A DNA stretch of 64,000 nucleotides from Sphaerisporangium rubeum (GCF_014207705.1 NZ_JACHIU010000001.1:4766501-4830500); one strand, 5' to 3'; numbered from the stretch's first letter, positions 9,249 to 18,444 are shown. Translations and numbers: made by a program. Notes: generated from the letters alone by a model not told the origin.

Positions 9249-9497
9249 GAACAGTTCCCGCTCAGGGCACAGGAAGGCACTCGCGTCCACAGGAAGGCCA
9301 TCGGCCGGCGCCGCACTGAAGGCACGGTCGATGGCCTTTCGCATGCGCTCCCCTCCGGACGGCATCAGGTGGGTATACGTCCGGAGCGTGAACCCGGGGT
9401 CATGATGACCGAGGAATTCGGCGAGGCTGCGCACATCGACGCCGTCCGCCAGCCACACGCTCACGAAGTGATGCCGAAGGGCATGGAAACCGCTGAG
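9249..9497 (-). pseudogene. Tyrosine recombinase (integrase) C-terminal relic
   Basis: About 83 codons on the minus strand encode only the C-terminal catalytic part of a phage-type integrase. FHALRHHFVS holds the HxxR box, LAEFLGHHDPGFTLRTYTHL holds the LGH box and the catalytic Tyr, and MRKAIDRAF follows. The N-terminal core-binding domain and first catalytic Arg are absent, and the frame runs on antisense into the end of glnA without a proper stop. It therefore looks like the remains of an excised or decayed integrative element. Confidence 0.7.
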
Positions 9498-9603
9498 GTA
9501 GAGGTCCTGAGCGCTCGCCTGCCATCGACCCAGACAGAGCCCAGCAGACGAGAGATCAGGACAGGGGGAAACGTGCGGGAGCGAGGATGTCAGAATCGGC
9601 GGC

Positions 9604-10350
9604 ATGGCACTGCGACCTGTTCAGGTGAACATAAAGGCTCTTGATCACTTTGCGGTCGGCCGGTTCTGGGCGGAGTCGCTCGGCTGGAGTGCTTTCAGCG
9701 GGGGATCCGGCGTGACCACCTACGTTGGACCCGTCGGCGGCTTCGTTTGGCCGGACCCGGTCACCGTCGGCATCGACGTCGTTCCCGTCCCGGAACCCAA
9801 GACGACAACGAAGAACCGTGTGCACCTCGATCTCTCCACCACCTCTGCGGCCCATCAGGCGGAGTTGGTCGCGCGCCTCCAGGTTCTCGGTGCGACGCCC
9901 GCCCACGTGGGCCAGAGCAAAGTGCCGTGGACGGTCCTCGCCGACCGCGAGGGCAACGAGTTCTGCGTGCTGGAGCCTCGGGAGATCTACCGGGGCACCG
10001 GGCCGATCGCCGCGGTGGTCGTCGACTGCGCCGATCCGCGGGCCATGGCCCGGTTCTGGGACGAGGCGATCGACTGGACCCTGCACGAGGTGACCGACGA
10101 TCACGCGGTGTTGCGCTCCGCCAAGGGTGTCGGCCCGTATCTCGAGTTCCTCCGCACGCCCGACGTGAAGACCGTGCCGGACCGCATCCATCTTGACCTG
10201 CTGCCGTACCCCAGTGACGATCAAGCGGCGGAGGTGGCCCGGCTGCGGGCCCTCGGCGCCACCGACCTCGACCTCGGCCAGGGCGACGTCCCGTGGACGT
10301 GCCTGGCCGACCCGGAGGGCCACGAGTTCTGCGTCCTCGCCCCGTCCTGA
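9604..10350 (+). CDS. VOC family protein, two glyoxalase-like domains
   Basis: A 248-residue tandem-VOC protein. Each half repeats the same pattern of F/ARFWxEAxxW, RVHLDL or RIHLDL, a variable helix, and VPWTxLADxEGxEFCVL (about residues 107-121 and 228-245). This matches the compact actinobacterial glyoxalase/bleomycin-resistance-like subfamily in which both domains probably bind a metal or small ligand. The substrate is unknown. The ATG lies 107 bp beyond the integrase relic, so the gene may have come with the mobile element or simply flank it. Related single-domain proteins are encoded at 47019-47423 and 50343-50717. Confidence 0.82.
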   Translation: MALRPVQVNIKALDHFAVGRFWAESLGWSAFSGGSGVTTYVGPVGGFVWPDPVTVGIDVVPVPEPKTTTKNRVHLDLSTTSAAHQAELVARLQVLGATPAHVGQSKVPWTVLADREGNEFCVLEPREIYRGTGPIAAVVVDCADPRAMARFWDEAIDWTLHEVTDDHAVLRSAKGVGPYLEFLRTPDVKTVPDRIHLDLLPYPSDDQAAEVARLRALGATDLDLGQGDVPWTCLADPEGHEFCVLAPS

Positions 10351-10676
10351 CGCGGAGCCTCCCCCCTGCATGCCGGAAACGGGATCAGGGTTTCATGGAG
10401 CCGACATCGGCCCTCAGGGGGTTCGCGAAGGACAGTCGGGCCGGGACACTTTGGGGGCACATAGCACCGGAAAGCGCTGGCAAGCGATAACAACGAACAG
10501 AAGTACAATCGCAGGTCGCTCGCGGTTCAGAGCGAATCCTTGCAGGCAGCGAGCATGCGGAATCAGAACTACGACGTCTGATCCATCAGAGCGTCTGCAC
10601 ATGTGGGGCCGTCTGCCGCCGCTTCTCGCGCGCGACCGCCAGCCTCCTGTGTCTTCCGGAAGGAGCGGGTGGGGAC
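10351..10676 (+). other. Gene-free stretch after the VOC gene
   Basis: No convincing gene or tRNA is seen. Parts look like scrambled or decayed sequence, with short open frames on both strands and no family features. It lies on the far side of the VOC gene from the integrase relic and may be more of the same lost element. An AAGGAG ribosome site for the next gene lies at its right end. Confidence 0.4.
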
Positions 10677-10982
10677 GTGATCGCGCGGGTGTGGCGAGGG
10701 TGGGCCGCGATGGGGACGGCCGATGACTACCAGCGGCATTACGAGGATGAGGTGACGAGGCACCTACGGCACGTGGCGGGGTTTCGCGGTGCGCGGCTGC
10801 TCCGGCGGATCGACGGGGACGAGGTGCTGTTCACGTCGATCGTGTTCTTCGACGGGATGGACGATGTGCGGGGCTTCGCGGGGGACGATGTCGAGCGAGC
10901 GGTCGTGGAGGACGCGGCGCGGCAGGTGCTGAGCCGGTGGGACGAGCGGGTCACGCATCATGAGGTCGCGGTCGAGGTGTGA
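10677..10982 (+). CDS. Small ABM-like (dimeric alpha/beta barrel) protein
   Basis: A 101-residue protein of the antibiotic-biosynthesis-monooxygenase-like ferredoxin fold. The N-terminal MIARVWRGWA strand, the long helix with DYQRHYEDEVTRHLRHVAGFRGARLLRR, the middle VLFTSIVFFDGMDDVRGFAG and the C-terminal HHEVAVEV strand follow the usual pattern. Such proteins act as small oxygenases or unknown stress proteins. The GTG start has AAGGAG about 12 nt upstream. No linked pathway is visible. Confidence 0.65.
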   Translation: MIARVWRGWAAMGTADDYQRHYEDEVTRHLRHVAGFRGARLLRRIDGDEVLFTSIVFFDGMDDVRGFAGDDVERAVVEDAARQVLSRWDERVTHHEVAVEV

Positions 10983-11077
10983 TCCGGTTCGGAGGGCTGT
11001 GCGCGGGTCGCCTAGCATGGGGTCTGGCTTCAGGACCGGCAGGGGACGCAGGCCGTCGCGGGAAGGGCGGGGTACGG

Positions 11078-11260
11078 GTGTTCGGACGCAAGCCTCTTGA
11101 GGAGCGACTGGCGGAGCGCAGGGCTCAGCTGCCGCCGTTGGAGGAAGGCAAGCACTTCGAGCACGGGCCGGCGAAGTTCGTGTTCATCTTCCTGATCGTG
11201 TTCGTGGTGGTAGGGCACTTCGTGGGGTTGTTCGTGCTGATGGCGCTCGGCCAGCACTGA
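11078..11260 (+). CDS. Short single-pass membrane protein, unknown
   Basis: A 60-residue protein: a basic and acidic N-terminal part (FGRKPLEERLAERRAQLPPLEEGKHFEHGP, shown in the protein but described here by residues 2-31) followed by one strongly hydrophobic segment (FVFIFLIVFVVVGHFVGLFV, about 35-54) and a short tail. I do not recognise the family. The GTG at 11078 was chosen over an earlier in-frame ATG because a GGAAGGGCGGGG stretch precedes it and the upstream extension is glycine-rich and unlike a real N-terminus. A TAGCAT -10-like box is found at about 11011. Confidence 0.55.
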   Translation: MFGRKPLEERLAERRAQLPPLEEGKHFEHGPAKFVFIFLIVFVVVGHFVGLFVLMALGQH

Positions 11261-11321
11261 CGGCGGCGCCGGTGCCGGCCTGGTGCGCCGGTGGCGGGCC
11301 GGTGGGGCCGACGGTGGCGGG

Positions 11322-12374
11322 TCAGTACGGCAAGGTGTACTTGGCGTAGCGGGTCGCCACGTAGGGGTTCTTGAACTTGGGGAAGGCCACGGTGCGGATG
11401 TCGCCGTCGGAGGTGTAGCGGTCCTCGGGGTGGGCCTTGAGCCAGTCGAGCCAGGCGGTGGAGCAGAAGCGCGCGCAGTCGCCGACCTTGTCCATGGCGC
11501 GGATCCTCGGGATGCCGAGGGGGTCGAAGTCCTTGCTGAACGGCGAGGCGGCGGGGGTGTAGCCGGCGAGGAAGACGCCGGAGTAGTCGTAGTGGACGCC
11601 GGCGGACCCGCCGTGCATGGCCCACGTCTTGGTGGTCGGCTGGTTGCCGTACGGGAGGGCCAGGGTGGCGGGGACGTCCTTGATGAGGTCGGTGATGAGT
11701 TTCTGGCCGGCGGCGATCTGGCCTTCGACCTGGTCCTTGCCGGGGCCCCGCAGGTTGAGGTGGTCGCGGGTGTGGTTGCCGATGTCGAAGCCGTTGTCCT
11801 TGAGCCAGCCGAGCACCTGGGCCTGCGCCTCGTGGCCGAAGGTGCCGAACATGTCCTTGATGACGTAGAACGTGGCGACGGGCCGGAAGCCGGGGTTCTT
11901 GCGTGCGACGTCCATGAGGATGCCGACGGCGGTGTCGGCCTTGGGGACGCCGGAGCCGTCCAGGGTGAGCTGGGACGGCGAGGAGTCGTCGAAGGTCAGC
12001 ACCACGGGATGTTTGCCGGCGGGGATGCCGATGCGGCCGGTGGTGTACTCGCGCGCGGTGATGGGGACGTAGCCCTCCTTGGCGAGCCGTTCGAGCTCGG
12101 TGCGGAGCTGCGCGGGGGTGCGGTCGTCGCCGCCGGCGGGTTTGGCGACGATGCGGTGGTACATGATCACGGGGATCTGGCCGAGCTCGTTGGCCTTGGC
12201 CTTGGCGGCGGTCGCGACGGCCGCCTTGCGTGCCTCCTGGGCCGAGACGGCCTTGGCGGGGCCCCCGCCGGCGGCCGGCCGCGCGGCGATCTTGCCGTCT
12301 CCGCCTCCGCAGCCGGCCAGGGCGATCACTCCGAGTGACAGTGCGCCGATATGACGACCTCTGAAGCGACCCAT
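11322..12374 (-). CDS. Secreted polysaccharide deacetylase-like lipoprotein (NodB domain)
   Basis: A 350-residue exported protein. The N-terminus is a lipoprotein signal (basic start, hydrophobic core, lipobox LAGC with Cys22). The mature part has an Ala/Lys-rich linker, then a NodB-like CE4 domain. VPVIMYHRI-like IPVIMYHRIV opens the domain, HPVVLTFDD carries the catalytic base and metal aspartates, and GNHTRDH carries the His-x3-His metal pair. ALPYGNQP is the substrate-groove motif. The CE4 family removes acetyl groups from chitin, xylan or peptidoglycan, and the substrate here is unknown. It converges with the small membrane-protein gene and appears to be transcribed alone. Confidence 0.85.
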   Translation of the reverse strand: MGRFRGRHIGALSLGVIALAGCGGGDGKIAARPAAGGGPAKAVSAQEARKAAVATAAKAKANELGQIPVIMYHRIVAKPAGGDDRTPAQLRTELERLAKEGYVPITAREYTTGRIGIPAGKHPVVLTFDDSSPSQLTLDGSGVPKADTAVGILMDVARKNPGFRPVATFYVIKDMFGTFGHEAQAQVLGWLKDNGFDIGNHTRDHLNLRGPGKDQVEGQIAAGQKLITDLIKDVPATLALPYGNQPTTKTWAMHGGSAGVHYDYSGVFLAGYTPAASPFSKDFDPLGIPRIRAMDKVGDCARFCSTAWLDWLKAHPEDRYTSDGDIRTVAFPKFKNPYVATRYAKYTLPY

Positions 12375-12548
12375 GGTCCCCCCAACCCGACCGAGGAATG
12401 CGATACGTCACTTCTACCCGGCCGACCTGGGGGTTCCACCCGGAACGTGTCCTATGCAGACCAAGCACTCCCCCGGGTTTCACATTCTCCGCCATTGCCG
12501 GACAGGGCCGACATATCCCGGCGGTTGATTACCGAGGGTGCGCGACGG

Positions 12549-13574
12549 TCAAGGTGTGGTCTCGGTGGGACGGATCTTGATCCCGGTGAGACGGCGCAGG
12601 ATGTCCCACCAGAACGGCCCGCCGAACAGCAGCGCGACGAAGGTGATGAGGAACCCGGGCCAGTGGCCGGGTGAGACGAGGCGGCTCAGCCACTCGCCGC
12701 CGTTCCAGATCCACCGCGGGTTGCCGTTGTCGGGAATGACCACCGATACCGGCGCACTGCCGACGATCTTCACGAACGCCGGTTCCGCCAGGATCTCGGT
12801 CACGCAGGCGTACGGGTCGGCGGGGTGCTCGGGACACTTGGCGCGCAGGCCGGCGAGGGCCGCCGCGCCGCCGTCCGCGGTGGCCGCCACCTGAGCGCGC
12901 ACGGCGTTGTCACTGAGGATGGCCTTGCCGTACTCCAGGGAGTCCATGCTGAAGAACAGGGTCAGCACCAGCCCGAGTGCCGCGATGACCCAGCGCACAT
13001 ACTTGCGGTACAGCACGGTGAGGCGCTGCATCTCGCCGTCGAACCACGCCTCGACGCCTTTGCGGAACGTGTCCACGTCGTCCTTGGCGGAGTCCCACAC
13101 GCCTTTCAGCGGCCCGTACAGGGGGCTGCCGTCCTGCTTGAGCCGCTCCAGCATGGCCGGCACGCCGCCCTCGGCGGCGGTCATCTCCATCATCGCGACC
13201 GCGAACCGGCCAGGAGGCACGAACGAGATGCTGGTGCGTCCCGCGGAGCTGTGGTCGATCTCACGCAGCCGCTCGTACAGCCGACCCGACCAGGTGGTGG
13301 CGGTGCTGTGCGCCGGCGGGGGCATCGGGTCGAACTTCGGCCTGGCGTCCCTGTGGCCGAACGGCAGGCGCGCGAACACCTCCCTGACGGTGCTCGGGAT
13401 CCAGGACCGTTTGCCGTCCGCTCCGTCGAGCGTGTCCCGCAGGTAGGCCCACAGGAACTTGCTACGGATGCCGAGTATCCGCACCAGCCCTTCGTTGATG
13501 CCGCTGACCAGCAGCGAGAAAAGTAAGAACGCGATGACCAGCCCGATGGCGAGGTCGACGTAGACCGAGTTCAC
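12549..13574 (-). CDS. Membrane protein of unknown function
   Basis: A 341-residue protein with an N-terminal membrane segment (YVDLAIGLVIAFLLFSLLVS, residues 5-24), a large soluble region with charged helices (about 30-195), a second membrane segment (WVIAALGLVLTLFFSMDSLE, about 193-212), a soluble loop with two cysteines (AKCPEHPADPYACV), and a C-terminal hydrophobic stretch (GFLITFVALLFGGPFWWDIL) ending in RRLTGIK. The layout is one I have seen in uncharacterised bacterial proteins, but I cannot name a function. It has no operon partner; the deacetylase gene lies 174 bp downstream on the same strand. Confidence 0.7.
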   Translation of the reverse strand: MNSVYVDLAIGLVIAFLLFSLLVSGINEGLVRILGIRSKFLWAYLRDTLDGADGKRSWIPSTVREVFARLPFGHRDARPKFDPMPPPAHSTATTWSGRLYERLREIDHSSAGRTSISFVPPGRFAVAMMEMTAAEGGVPAMLERLKQDGSPLYGPLKGVWDSAKDDVDTFRKGVEAWFDGEMQRLTVLYRKYVRWVIAALGLVLTLFFSMDSLEYGKAILSDNAVRAQVAATADGGAAALAGLRAKCPEHPADPYACVTEILAEPAFVKIVGSAPVSVVIPDNGNPRWIWNGGEWLSRLVSPGHWPGFLITFVALLFGGPFWWDILRRLTGIKIRPTETTP

Positions 13575-13778
13575 TGACGGACCACCTTGGTAGGCGCATA
13601 AGGACGAGGACCCCTGCCACAGGCGGCCGGGGCCACACAGCAGACGTCGCCGGACCGCCTGCGGTTGTCAGCCCGCGCGCGACGAACTACCGGCCCGTGT
13701 GAGCGACAGCGTCGGTCCCGTGAGCGCGAGCGCCGGACCGTACACGGAACCGCCGGCCCGTGAGCGTGCGGCCCGCCG

Positions 13779-14270
13779 TCAGAGCGCCGGTGCGGGGAGC
13801 GCGGCGTCGCGCCAGGCGAAGCCGTCGGGGACGACCACCGACGTCCACGGCGGCATGGGAAGCGCGGCGGCCTCGGCGGGGTGGACCCAGCGCACCTCGG
13901 CGAGCTCCACGCCGTCCGGCTCGGCGTGGCCGTCCGCCACGGTGCAGCCGTACACGGAGATGACGTACGCCACCTGGTCGCCGTTGAGGTAGGTCGTGCG
14001 GAACGTCGGGCCGCCGTACGCGCCGATCAGCCCGTGCAGCCGCACACCGAGGCCGAGCTCCTCACGCAGCTCGCGGACCAGCGCCTCGCCGGGTGCCTCG
14101 TCGGGCTCGACGATGCCGCCGGGGGGACACCACAGGTTGCTCATCTCGGTGTGGCGCGCGACGAGCATGCGGCCCTCGTCGTCGAAGACGCACGCGGTGA
14201 CCGACGGCAGCATCAGCAGGTCGCTGCCGATCCGTGCGCGCAGACTGGCGAGGTAATCCGACAACGGCAC
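13779..14270 (-). CDS. NUDIX hydrolase
   Basis: A 163-residue pyrophosphohydrolase. The Nudix box GX5EX7REUXEEXGU is complete (GGIVEPDEAPGEALVRELRE followed by ELGL, about residues 60-83). The domain starts with SVTACVFDDEGRMLVARH. Nudix enzymes split nucleoside diphosphates linked to other groups; the substrate cannot be predicted. The GTG at 14270 was chosen because a GGGGGAG ribosome site sits about 6 nt upstream; in-frame starts further up exist (ATG at 14303). It lies 168 bp downstream of glnE on the same strand. Confidence 0.83.
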   Translation of the reverse strand: MPLSDYLASLRARIGSDLLMLPSVTACVFDDEGRMLVARHTEMSNLWCPPGGIVEPDEAPGEALVRELREELGLGVRLHGLIGAYGGPTFRTTYLNGDQVAYVISVYGCTVADGHAEPDGVELAEVRWVHPAEAAALPMPPWTSVVVPDGFAWRDAALPAPAL

Positions 14271-14438
14271 GGCCACTCCCCCGGTACGCCGGACAGAACC
14301 CATCAACGGTAACCGTCCCGGGGCCTTTCGGGGAGCCCGGCGGCCGGACCCGGACCCGGCCGCCGGGGGCTCACCCCAGCGCACTCCCCCCGGTCGTGCC
14401 GCCGCCACAGGGAACGGCGACGCCGGCCGTGCCGGGGG

Positions 14439-17426
14439 TCATGCGCCGTAGAAGACCCTTTCGACCACCACGCGAGCGCGACGGGTGGTGCGCAGATAGT
14501 CGTCCACGAAGTCCTCGGAGCCGTCAGGCGGGTAGCCGAGCGCACGCGCGATGAGCATGCGTTCGCGCAGGTCGGCGGGGATGCTGTCCCCGGCCCGGCC
14601 GCGCACCAGCATGATGGCGTCGCGGATCTGCGCGGCGAACCGCCAGGCGTCGGCCACCACTTCCTCGTCGGTGCAGGCGAGCAGCCCGGCCCCCACGGCG
14701 GCACGCAGGGCTTCCAGCGTGCGGGTGGTGCGCAGCTCGGGGATCTCGCAGGCGTGCTGGAGCTGGATGAGCTGCGCCATCCACTCGACGTCCGACAACC
14801 CGCCGCGGCCGAGCTTGGTGTGCAGCAGCGGGTCGGCCCCGCGCGGCAGCCGCTCGGCCTCCATGCGGGCCTTGAGCCGCCGGATCTCGCGCACCGCCGT
14901 GCCGGAGATGCCGTCCGGCGGGTACCGCAGCGGCTCGATCATCTCCATGAACTCCTCGCCGAGCCGCTCGTCCCCGGCGGAGAACCTGGCGCGCAGCAGG
15001 GCCTGCGACTCCCACGGCGAGGACCACCGCCGGTAGTAGGCGGCGTACGACGCCAGCGTGCGCACCAGCGGCCCCTGGCGGCCCTCGGGCCGCAGGTCGG
15101 GGTCGACGAGCAGCGGCGGGTCGGTGGCCGGCATGGCGAGCAGGCGCCGCATCTCGTTGGCGACGGCGTGCGCGGCGCCGGCGGCGTCCTTCTCGTCGGA
15201 GCCTTCCAGCGGCGAGTGCACGAACATGACGTCGGCGTCGCTGCCGTACGACGCCTCGTACCCGCCGAGCCGTCCCATCGCGATCACCGCGAACCGTGTC
15301 GGCAGGCCGCCGCGCCGCTCCAGGGTGACCTTGTGGATCGCGGCGTCCAGCGCGGACTGCAGGGTGACGTCGTTGAGCTCCGACAGCGCCTGGCCGATCT
15401 CCTCGATGTCGATCCGGCCGACCAGCCCGGCGACCGCGGTGCGGAACAGCTCGCGGCGCCGCAGGGTGCGCACCGAGACCACCGCGGTCTCGGCGTCCGC
15501 CTCGTGCCGCTGCACGGCGGCGGCGGCCTCGGCGGCGAGCGCCTTCTTCGGCCGGGCCTGGAGCTCGCCGTCGGAGCCGAGCATGGCGACGGCCTCGGGT
15601 GCGTGCAGCAGCAGCCCGGTGACGTACCGGCTGGTGCCGAGGAGCCGCGCCATGCGGTCGGCGACGGCGGTCTCGTCGCGCAGCAGCCGCAGGTACCACG
15701 GTGTGGCGCCGAGCTTGTCGCTGACCTGGCGGAACCCGAGCAGTCCCGCGTCGGGGTCGGGGGTGTCGGCGAACCAGCCGAGCATGACCGGCAGCAGGGT
15801 GCGCTGGATGGCGGCGCGGCGCGACACGCCGCTGGTGAGCGCGGCGATGTGACGCAGCGCGCCTTGGGGGTCGGCGAACCCGAGTGCCGACAGCCGAGCC
15901 GTCGCGGCGCCGGTGGACAGGCGTGCCTCTTCTCCGGGGAGGCGCGCGACAGCCTGGAGCAGCGGCCGGTAGAACAGTTTCTCGTGCAGGCGCCTGGCCT
16001 CCATGGCGTGCCTGCGCCAGCGGGTGGTGAACTCCCCCACCGGGTCGACGACCATGCCGAGGCCGCGGCCGATGCGGCGCAGGTCGGTCACGTCCTCGGG
16101 GACGACGGCGGTGCGGCGCAGCCGGTGCAGTTGCAGCAGGTGCTCCACGCGGCGCAGGAACGTGTACGCCTCGGCGAGCGTCTTGGCGTCGTCCCTGGCG
16201 ACGTACCCGCCGCGGGACAGCGCCGCGAGGGCCGGCAGCGTCGCGCGGCGGCGCAGCAGCGCGTCGGCGCGGCCGTGCACGAGCTGCAGGAGCTGTACGG
16301 CGAACTCGATGTCGCGCAGGCCGCCGGGGCCGAGTTTGATCTGCCGGTCGACCTCGCCGGCCCGCACGTGGGCCTCGACGCGGCGGCGCATCGCCTGGAC
16401 GTCCTCGACGAAGTTGTCGCGGGTGGAGGCCTGCCACACCATCTCGTTCACCGCGTTGACGTACTCGCCGCCGAGCTCCAGGTCGCCGGCGACGGGCCTC
16501 GCCTTCAGCAGGGCCTGGAACTCCCAGGTCTTGGCCCAGCGGCGGTAGTACGTGAGGTGGCTCGCGAGGGTGCGCACCAGCGGCCCGGCCTTGCCTTCGG
16601 GCCGTAGCGCCGCGTCGACCTCCCACAGTGTGCCTTCGGGGGTGCTGATGGAGCAGGCGCGCATCATGCCCTGCGCGAGCTTGGTGGCGGCCTGGAGCGC
16701 CTTGGTCTCGTCCACGCCGTCCCGCGGCTCCGCCACGAAGACCACGTCGACGTCGCTGATGTAGTTGAGCTCACGCGCGCCGCACTTGCCCATGCCGATG
16801 ACGGCGAGACGCACGTCGGCGCTCTCGGGAATCTCGGCCCGCGCGACGGCGAGCGCGGCCTCCAGTGCGGCGGAGGCGAGGTCGGACAGCTCGGAGGTGA
16901 CCTCGCCGAGCATGGCGAGGCCGGTGATGTCGCGCGCGGCGAGCTGGAGCAACCGGCCGCGGTAGGCGACGCGCAGCGCGCACAGCACGTCGGTGCCGGC
17001 GTCCGACGCGCACGGCACGGGGTCGGCGGGGCCGGCCCCCACGGCCTCCAGCAGTTCGGCGCGCAGGTCGCGGTACGGGGACCGCTGCCTGGCCTGCTCC
17101 CCCTCCAGCAGCCGCCAGTGGCCGGGGTGCCGCACGACGTGGTCCCCGAGGGCCGCCGACAGGCCGAACACCGACAGAAGGCGCCGGCGCAGGCCGGGGT
17201 CGGCGCGCATGGCGCCGAGGACGCTCTGGTCCCGCTCGGCGAGGCGGCTGAGCGAGACGAGCGCCAGGTCGGGGTCGGCGGCTCCCAGGAGATCTGCGAG
17301 CAGGTCGAGGTCGCCGACGGCTTCTGGCCCGAGACCGTCAAGGAGACGCTCGGTGTGCGCGCCGTCGGCGAACCCCAGCCGGGCGAGACGCCCGGCCGTC
17401 GTCTGCATACGGGACTCGGCGTTCAC
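14439..17426 (-). CDS. glnE: Bifunctional glutamine synthetase adenylyltransferase/deadenylylase GlnE
   Basis: A 995-residue enzyme that adenylylates and deadenylylates GlnA. Both nucleotidyltransferase domains are visible. The N-terminal (deadenylylase) domain has GMGKCGARELNYISDVDVVF (about residues 213-232). The C-terminal (adenylylase) domain has AMGRLGGYEASYGSDADVMF. Each is followed by a helical domain with LGPGGLRDIEFAVQLLQL or LGRGGLSDVEWMAQLIQL. The length is normal for the family. The GTG start at 17426 is preceded by TACGTT 6 nt away, so the message is probably leaderless. Its target, glnA, is 5 kb away, and glnA2 is at 30346. This cluster is a conserved feature of actinobacterial genomes. 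Confidence 0.96.
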   Translation of the reverse strand: MNAESRMQTTAGRLARLGFADGAHTERLLDGLGPEAVGDLDLLADLLGAADPDLALVSLSRLAERDQSVLGAMRADPGLRRRLLSVFGLSAALGDHVVRHPGHWRLLEGEQARQRSPYRDLRAELLEAVGAGPADPVPCASDAGTDVLCALRVAYRGRLLQLAARDITGLAMLGEVTSELSDLASAALEAALAVARAEIPESADVRLAVIGMGKCGARELNYISDVDVVFVAEPRDGVDETKALQAATKLAQGMMRACSISTPEGTLWEVDAALRPEGKAGPLVRTLASHLTYYRRWAKTWEFQALLKARPVAGDLELGGEYVNAVNEMVWQASTRDNFVEDVQAMRRRVEAHVRAGEVDRQIKLGPGGLRDIEFAVQLLQLVHGRADALLRRRATLPALAALSRGGYVARDDAKTLAEAYTFLRRVEHLLQLHRLRRTAVVPEDVTDLRRIGRGLGMVVDPVGEFTTRWRRHAMEARRLHEKLFYRPLLQAVARLPGEEARLSTGAATARLSALGFADPQGALRHIAALTSGVSRRAAIQRTLLPVMLGWFADTPDPDAGLLGFRQVSDKLGATPWYLRLLRDETAVADRMARLLGTSRYVTGLLLHAPEAVAMLGSDGELQARPKKALAAEAAAAVQRHEADAETAVVSVRTLRRRELFRTAVAGLVGRIDIEEIGQALSELNDVTLQSALDAAIHKVTLERRGGLPTRFAVIAMGRLGGYEASYGSDADVMFVHSPLEGSDEKDAAGAAHAVANEMRRLLAMPATDPPLLVDPDLRPEGRQGPLVRTLASYAAYYRRWSSPWESQALLRARFSAGDERLGEEFMEMIEPLRYPPDGISGTAVREIRRLKARMEAERLPRGADPLLHTKLGRGGLSDVEWMAQLIQLQHACEIPELRTTRTLEALRAAVGAGLLACTDEEVVADAWRFAAQIRDAIMLVRGRAGDSIPADLRERMLIARALGYPPDGSEDFVDDYLRTTRRARVVVERVFYGA

Positions 17427-17461
17427 AAGCTCAACGTAGTCGGTGCCTCACGCACTCGTCG

Positions 17462-18238
17462 TTAGTGGTTTCGCGCCGTAATCGCGTGGTCACAGGGAAT
17501 GGACAGGGGTGCGAGCGGCTGTGACCGGGGTCGCGCACGGGTCACCACGGCGGCGAAGGCCTCGGCGAACGGCCGCCAGGTGGCCGCCAGTTCCTCCGCG
17601 GCGGCGCGCACCGCGGCGTCGAGCGCGGCGGGGTCGTACCCGGCGGCGGTGAGCGGCGCCGGGTCGGCCAGCCACGAGGTGAAGATCGCGGGGGTGGCCT
17701 CGGGGTGGAACTGCACGGCCCAGGCGAGGTCGCCGAGCCGGTACCCCTGCGCAGGGTACGGCGCGCCGGTGACCATGGGGACGGCGCCTGGCGGCAGGAC
17801 GGTCATGGCGTCGGAGTGGTACTGCACGGCGCGGGGGGCCGGCGGCAGCACGCCGAACAGGGGGTCCCGCGTGGCGGCGGGGAGCATGGTGACGGTGCGC
17901 AGCCCGACCTCCAGGCCCGGCGTGCCGCGTTCGACCACGCCGCCGCAGGCCATGGTCAGCAACTGCGCGCCGAGGCAGATGCCGAGCACCGGCACCGAGG
18001 TCTCCACGGCGGTGCGCAGCAGCGCGCGGGTGGCGGGCTGCCAGGGGTACCCCGCGTCGTCCCACGCGGACGCGGCCCCGCCGAGCACGATCAGCCCGTC
18101 CCCCGGTGCCGCCGGGACGTCCTCCCCGAGGTAGGGCCGCACGACGTCGCAGGTCACGCCGGCCGCGGCCAGCCAGCCCTCGAAGAATCCGAGACCGGCG
18201 TCGGCCTCGTGCTCCACGACCAGGACACGATGATGCAT
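17462..18238 (-). CDS. Class I glutamine amidotransferase-like protein
   Basis: A 258-residue protein with a stand-alone GATase domain. The nucleophile elbow is LGICLGAQLL (Cys about residue 96). The catalytic His/Glu pair appears as VQFHPEA (about 190). YHSDAMTVLP is the usual inner motif. Stand-alone GATase proteins of this kind include GMP-synthase-like and gamma-glutamyl hydrolase-like enzymes acting on amino or peptide conjugates; the substrate is unknown. The ATG at 18238 was chosen because the upstream extension is encoded by the 19-bp minisatellite. It follows glnE's start closely, on the same strand, with 35 bp between. Confidence 0.82.
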   Translation of the reverse strand: MHHRVLVVEHEADAGLGFFEGWLAAAGVTCDVVRPYLGEDVPAAPGDGLIVLGGAASAWDDAGYPWQPATRALLRTAVETSVPVLGICLGAQLLTMACGGVVERGTPGLEVGLRTVTMLPAATRDPLFGVLPPAPRAVQYHSDAMTVLPPGAVPMVTGAPYPAQGYRLGDLAWAVQFHPEATPAIFTSWLADPAPLTAAGYDPAALDAAVRAAAEELAATWRPFAEAFAAVVTRARPRSQPLAPLSIPCDHAITARNH

Positions 18239-18283
18239 AGGACGATAATGCGGTATGTCCGGCTTGTCGGACCAGCGGGGTGC

Positions 18284-18444
18284 AGGTGCCACCGGGCCGG
18301 CCGAAGGCCACTGAGTCGGCCCATGGCCACCGCGTCGGCCGGAGACCGCCGGGTCGGCCGGAGACCGCCGGGTCGGCCGGAGACCGCCGGGTCGGCCGGA
18401 GACCGCCGGGTCGGCCGGAGACCGCCGGGTCGGCCGGAGACCGA
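18284..18444. repeat. 19-bp tandem minisatellite
   Basis: Five exact copies of GGAGACCGCCGGGTCGGCC start at 18341, 18360, 18379, 18398 and 18417, with a partial copy at 18436. Three degenerate 19-bp copies precede them (18284, 18303, 18322), all ending in CGGCC. The array lies between the divergent amidotransferase and grpE-like genes and has no spacers, so it is not a CRISPR. Because 19 is not a multiple of 3, the same repeat creates proline/arginine-rich shadow frames on both strands. Confidence 0.9.

Noticed and set aside
10351-10676. tRNA gene or attachment site near the integrase relic
   Set aside because: No cloverleaf fits and no clear T-loop is seen. I also found no clean direct repeat pair with the integrase end.
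18284-18444. Possible CRISPR array
   Set aside because: The 19-bp units are directly adjacent with no spacers and no cas genes are near, so this is a minisatellite.
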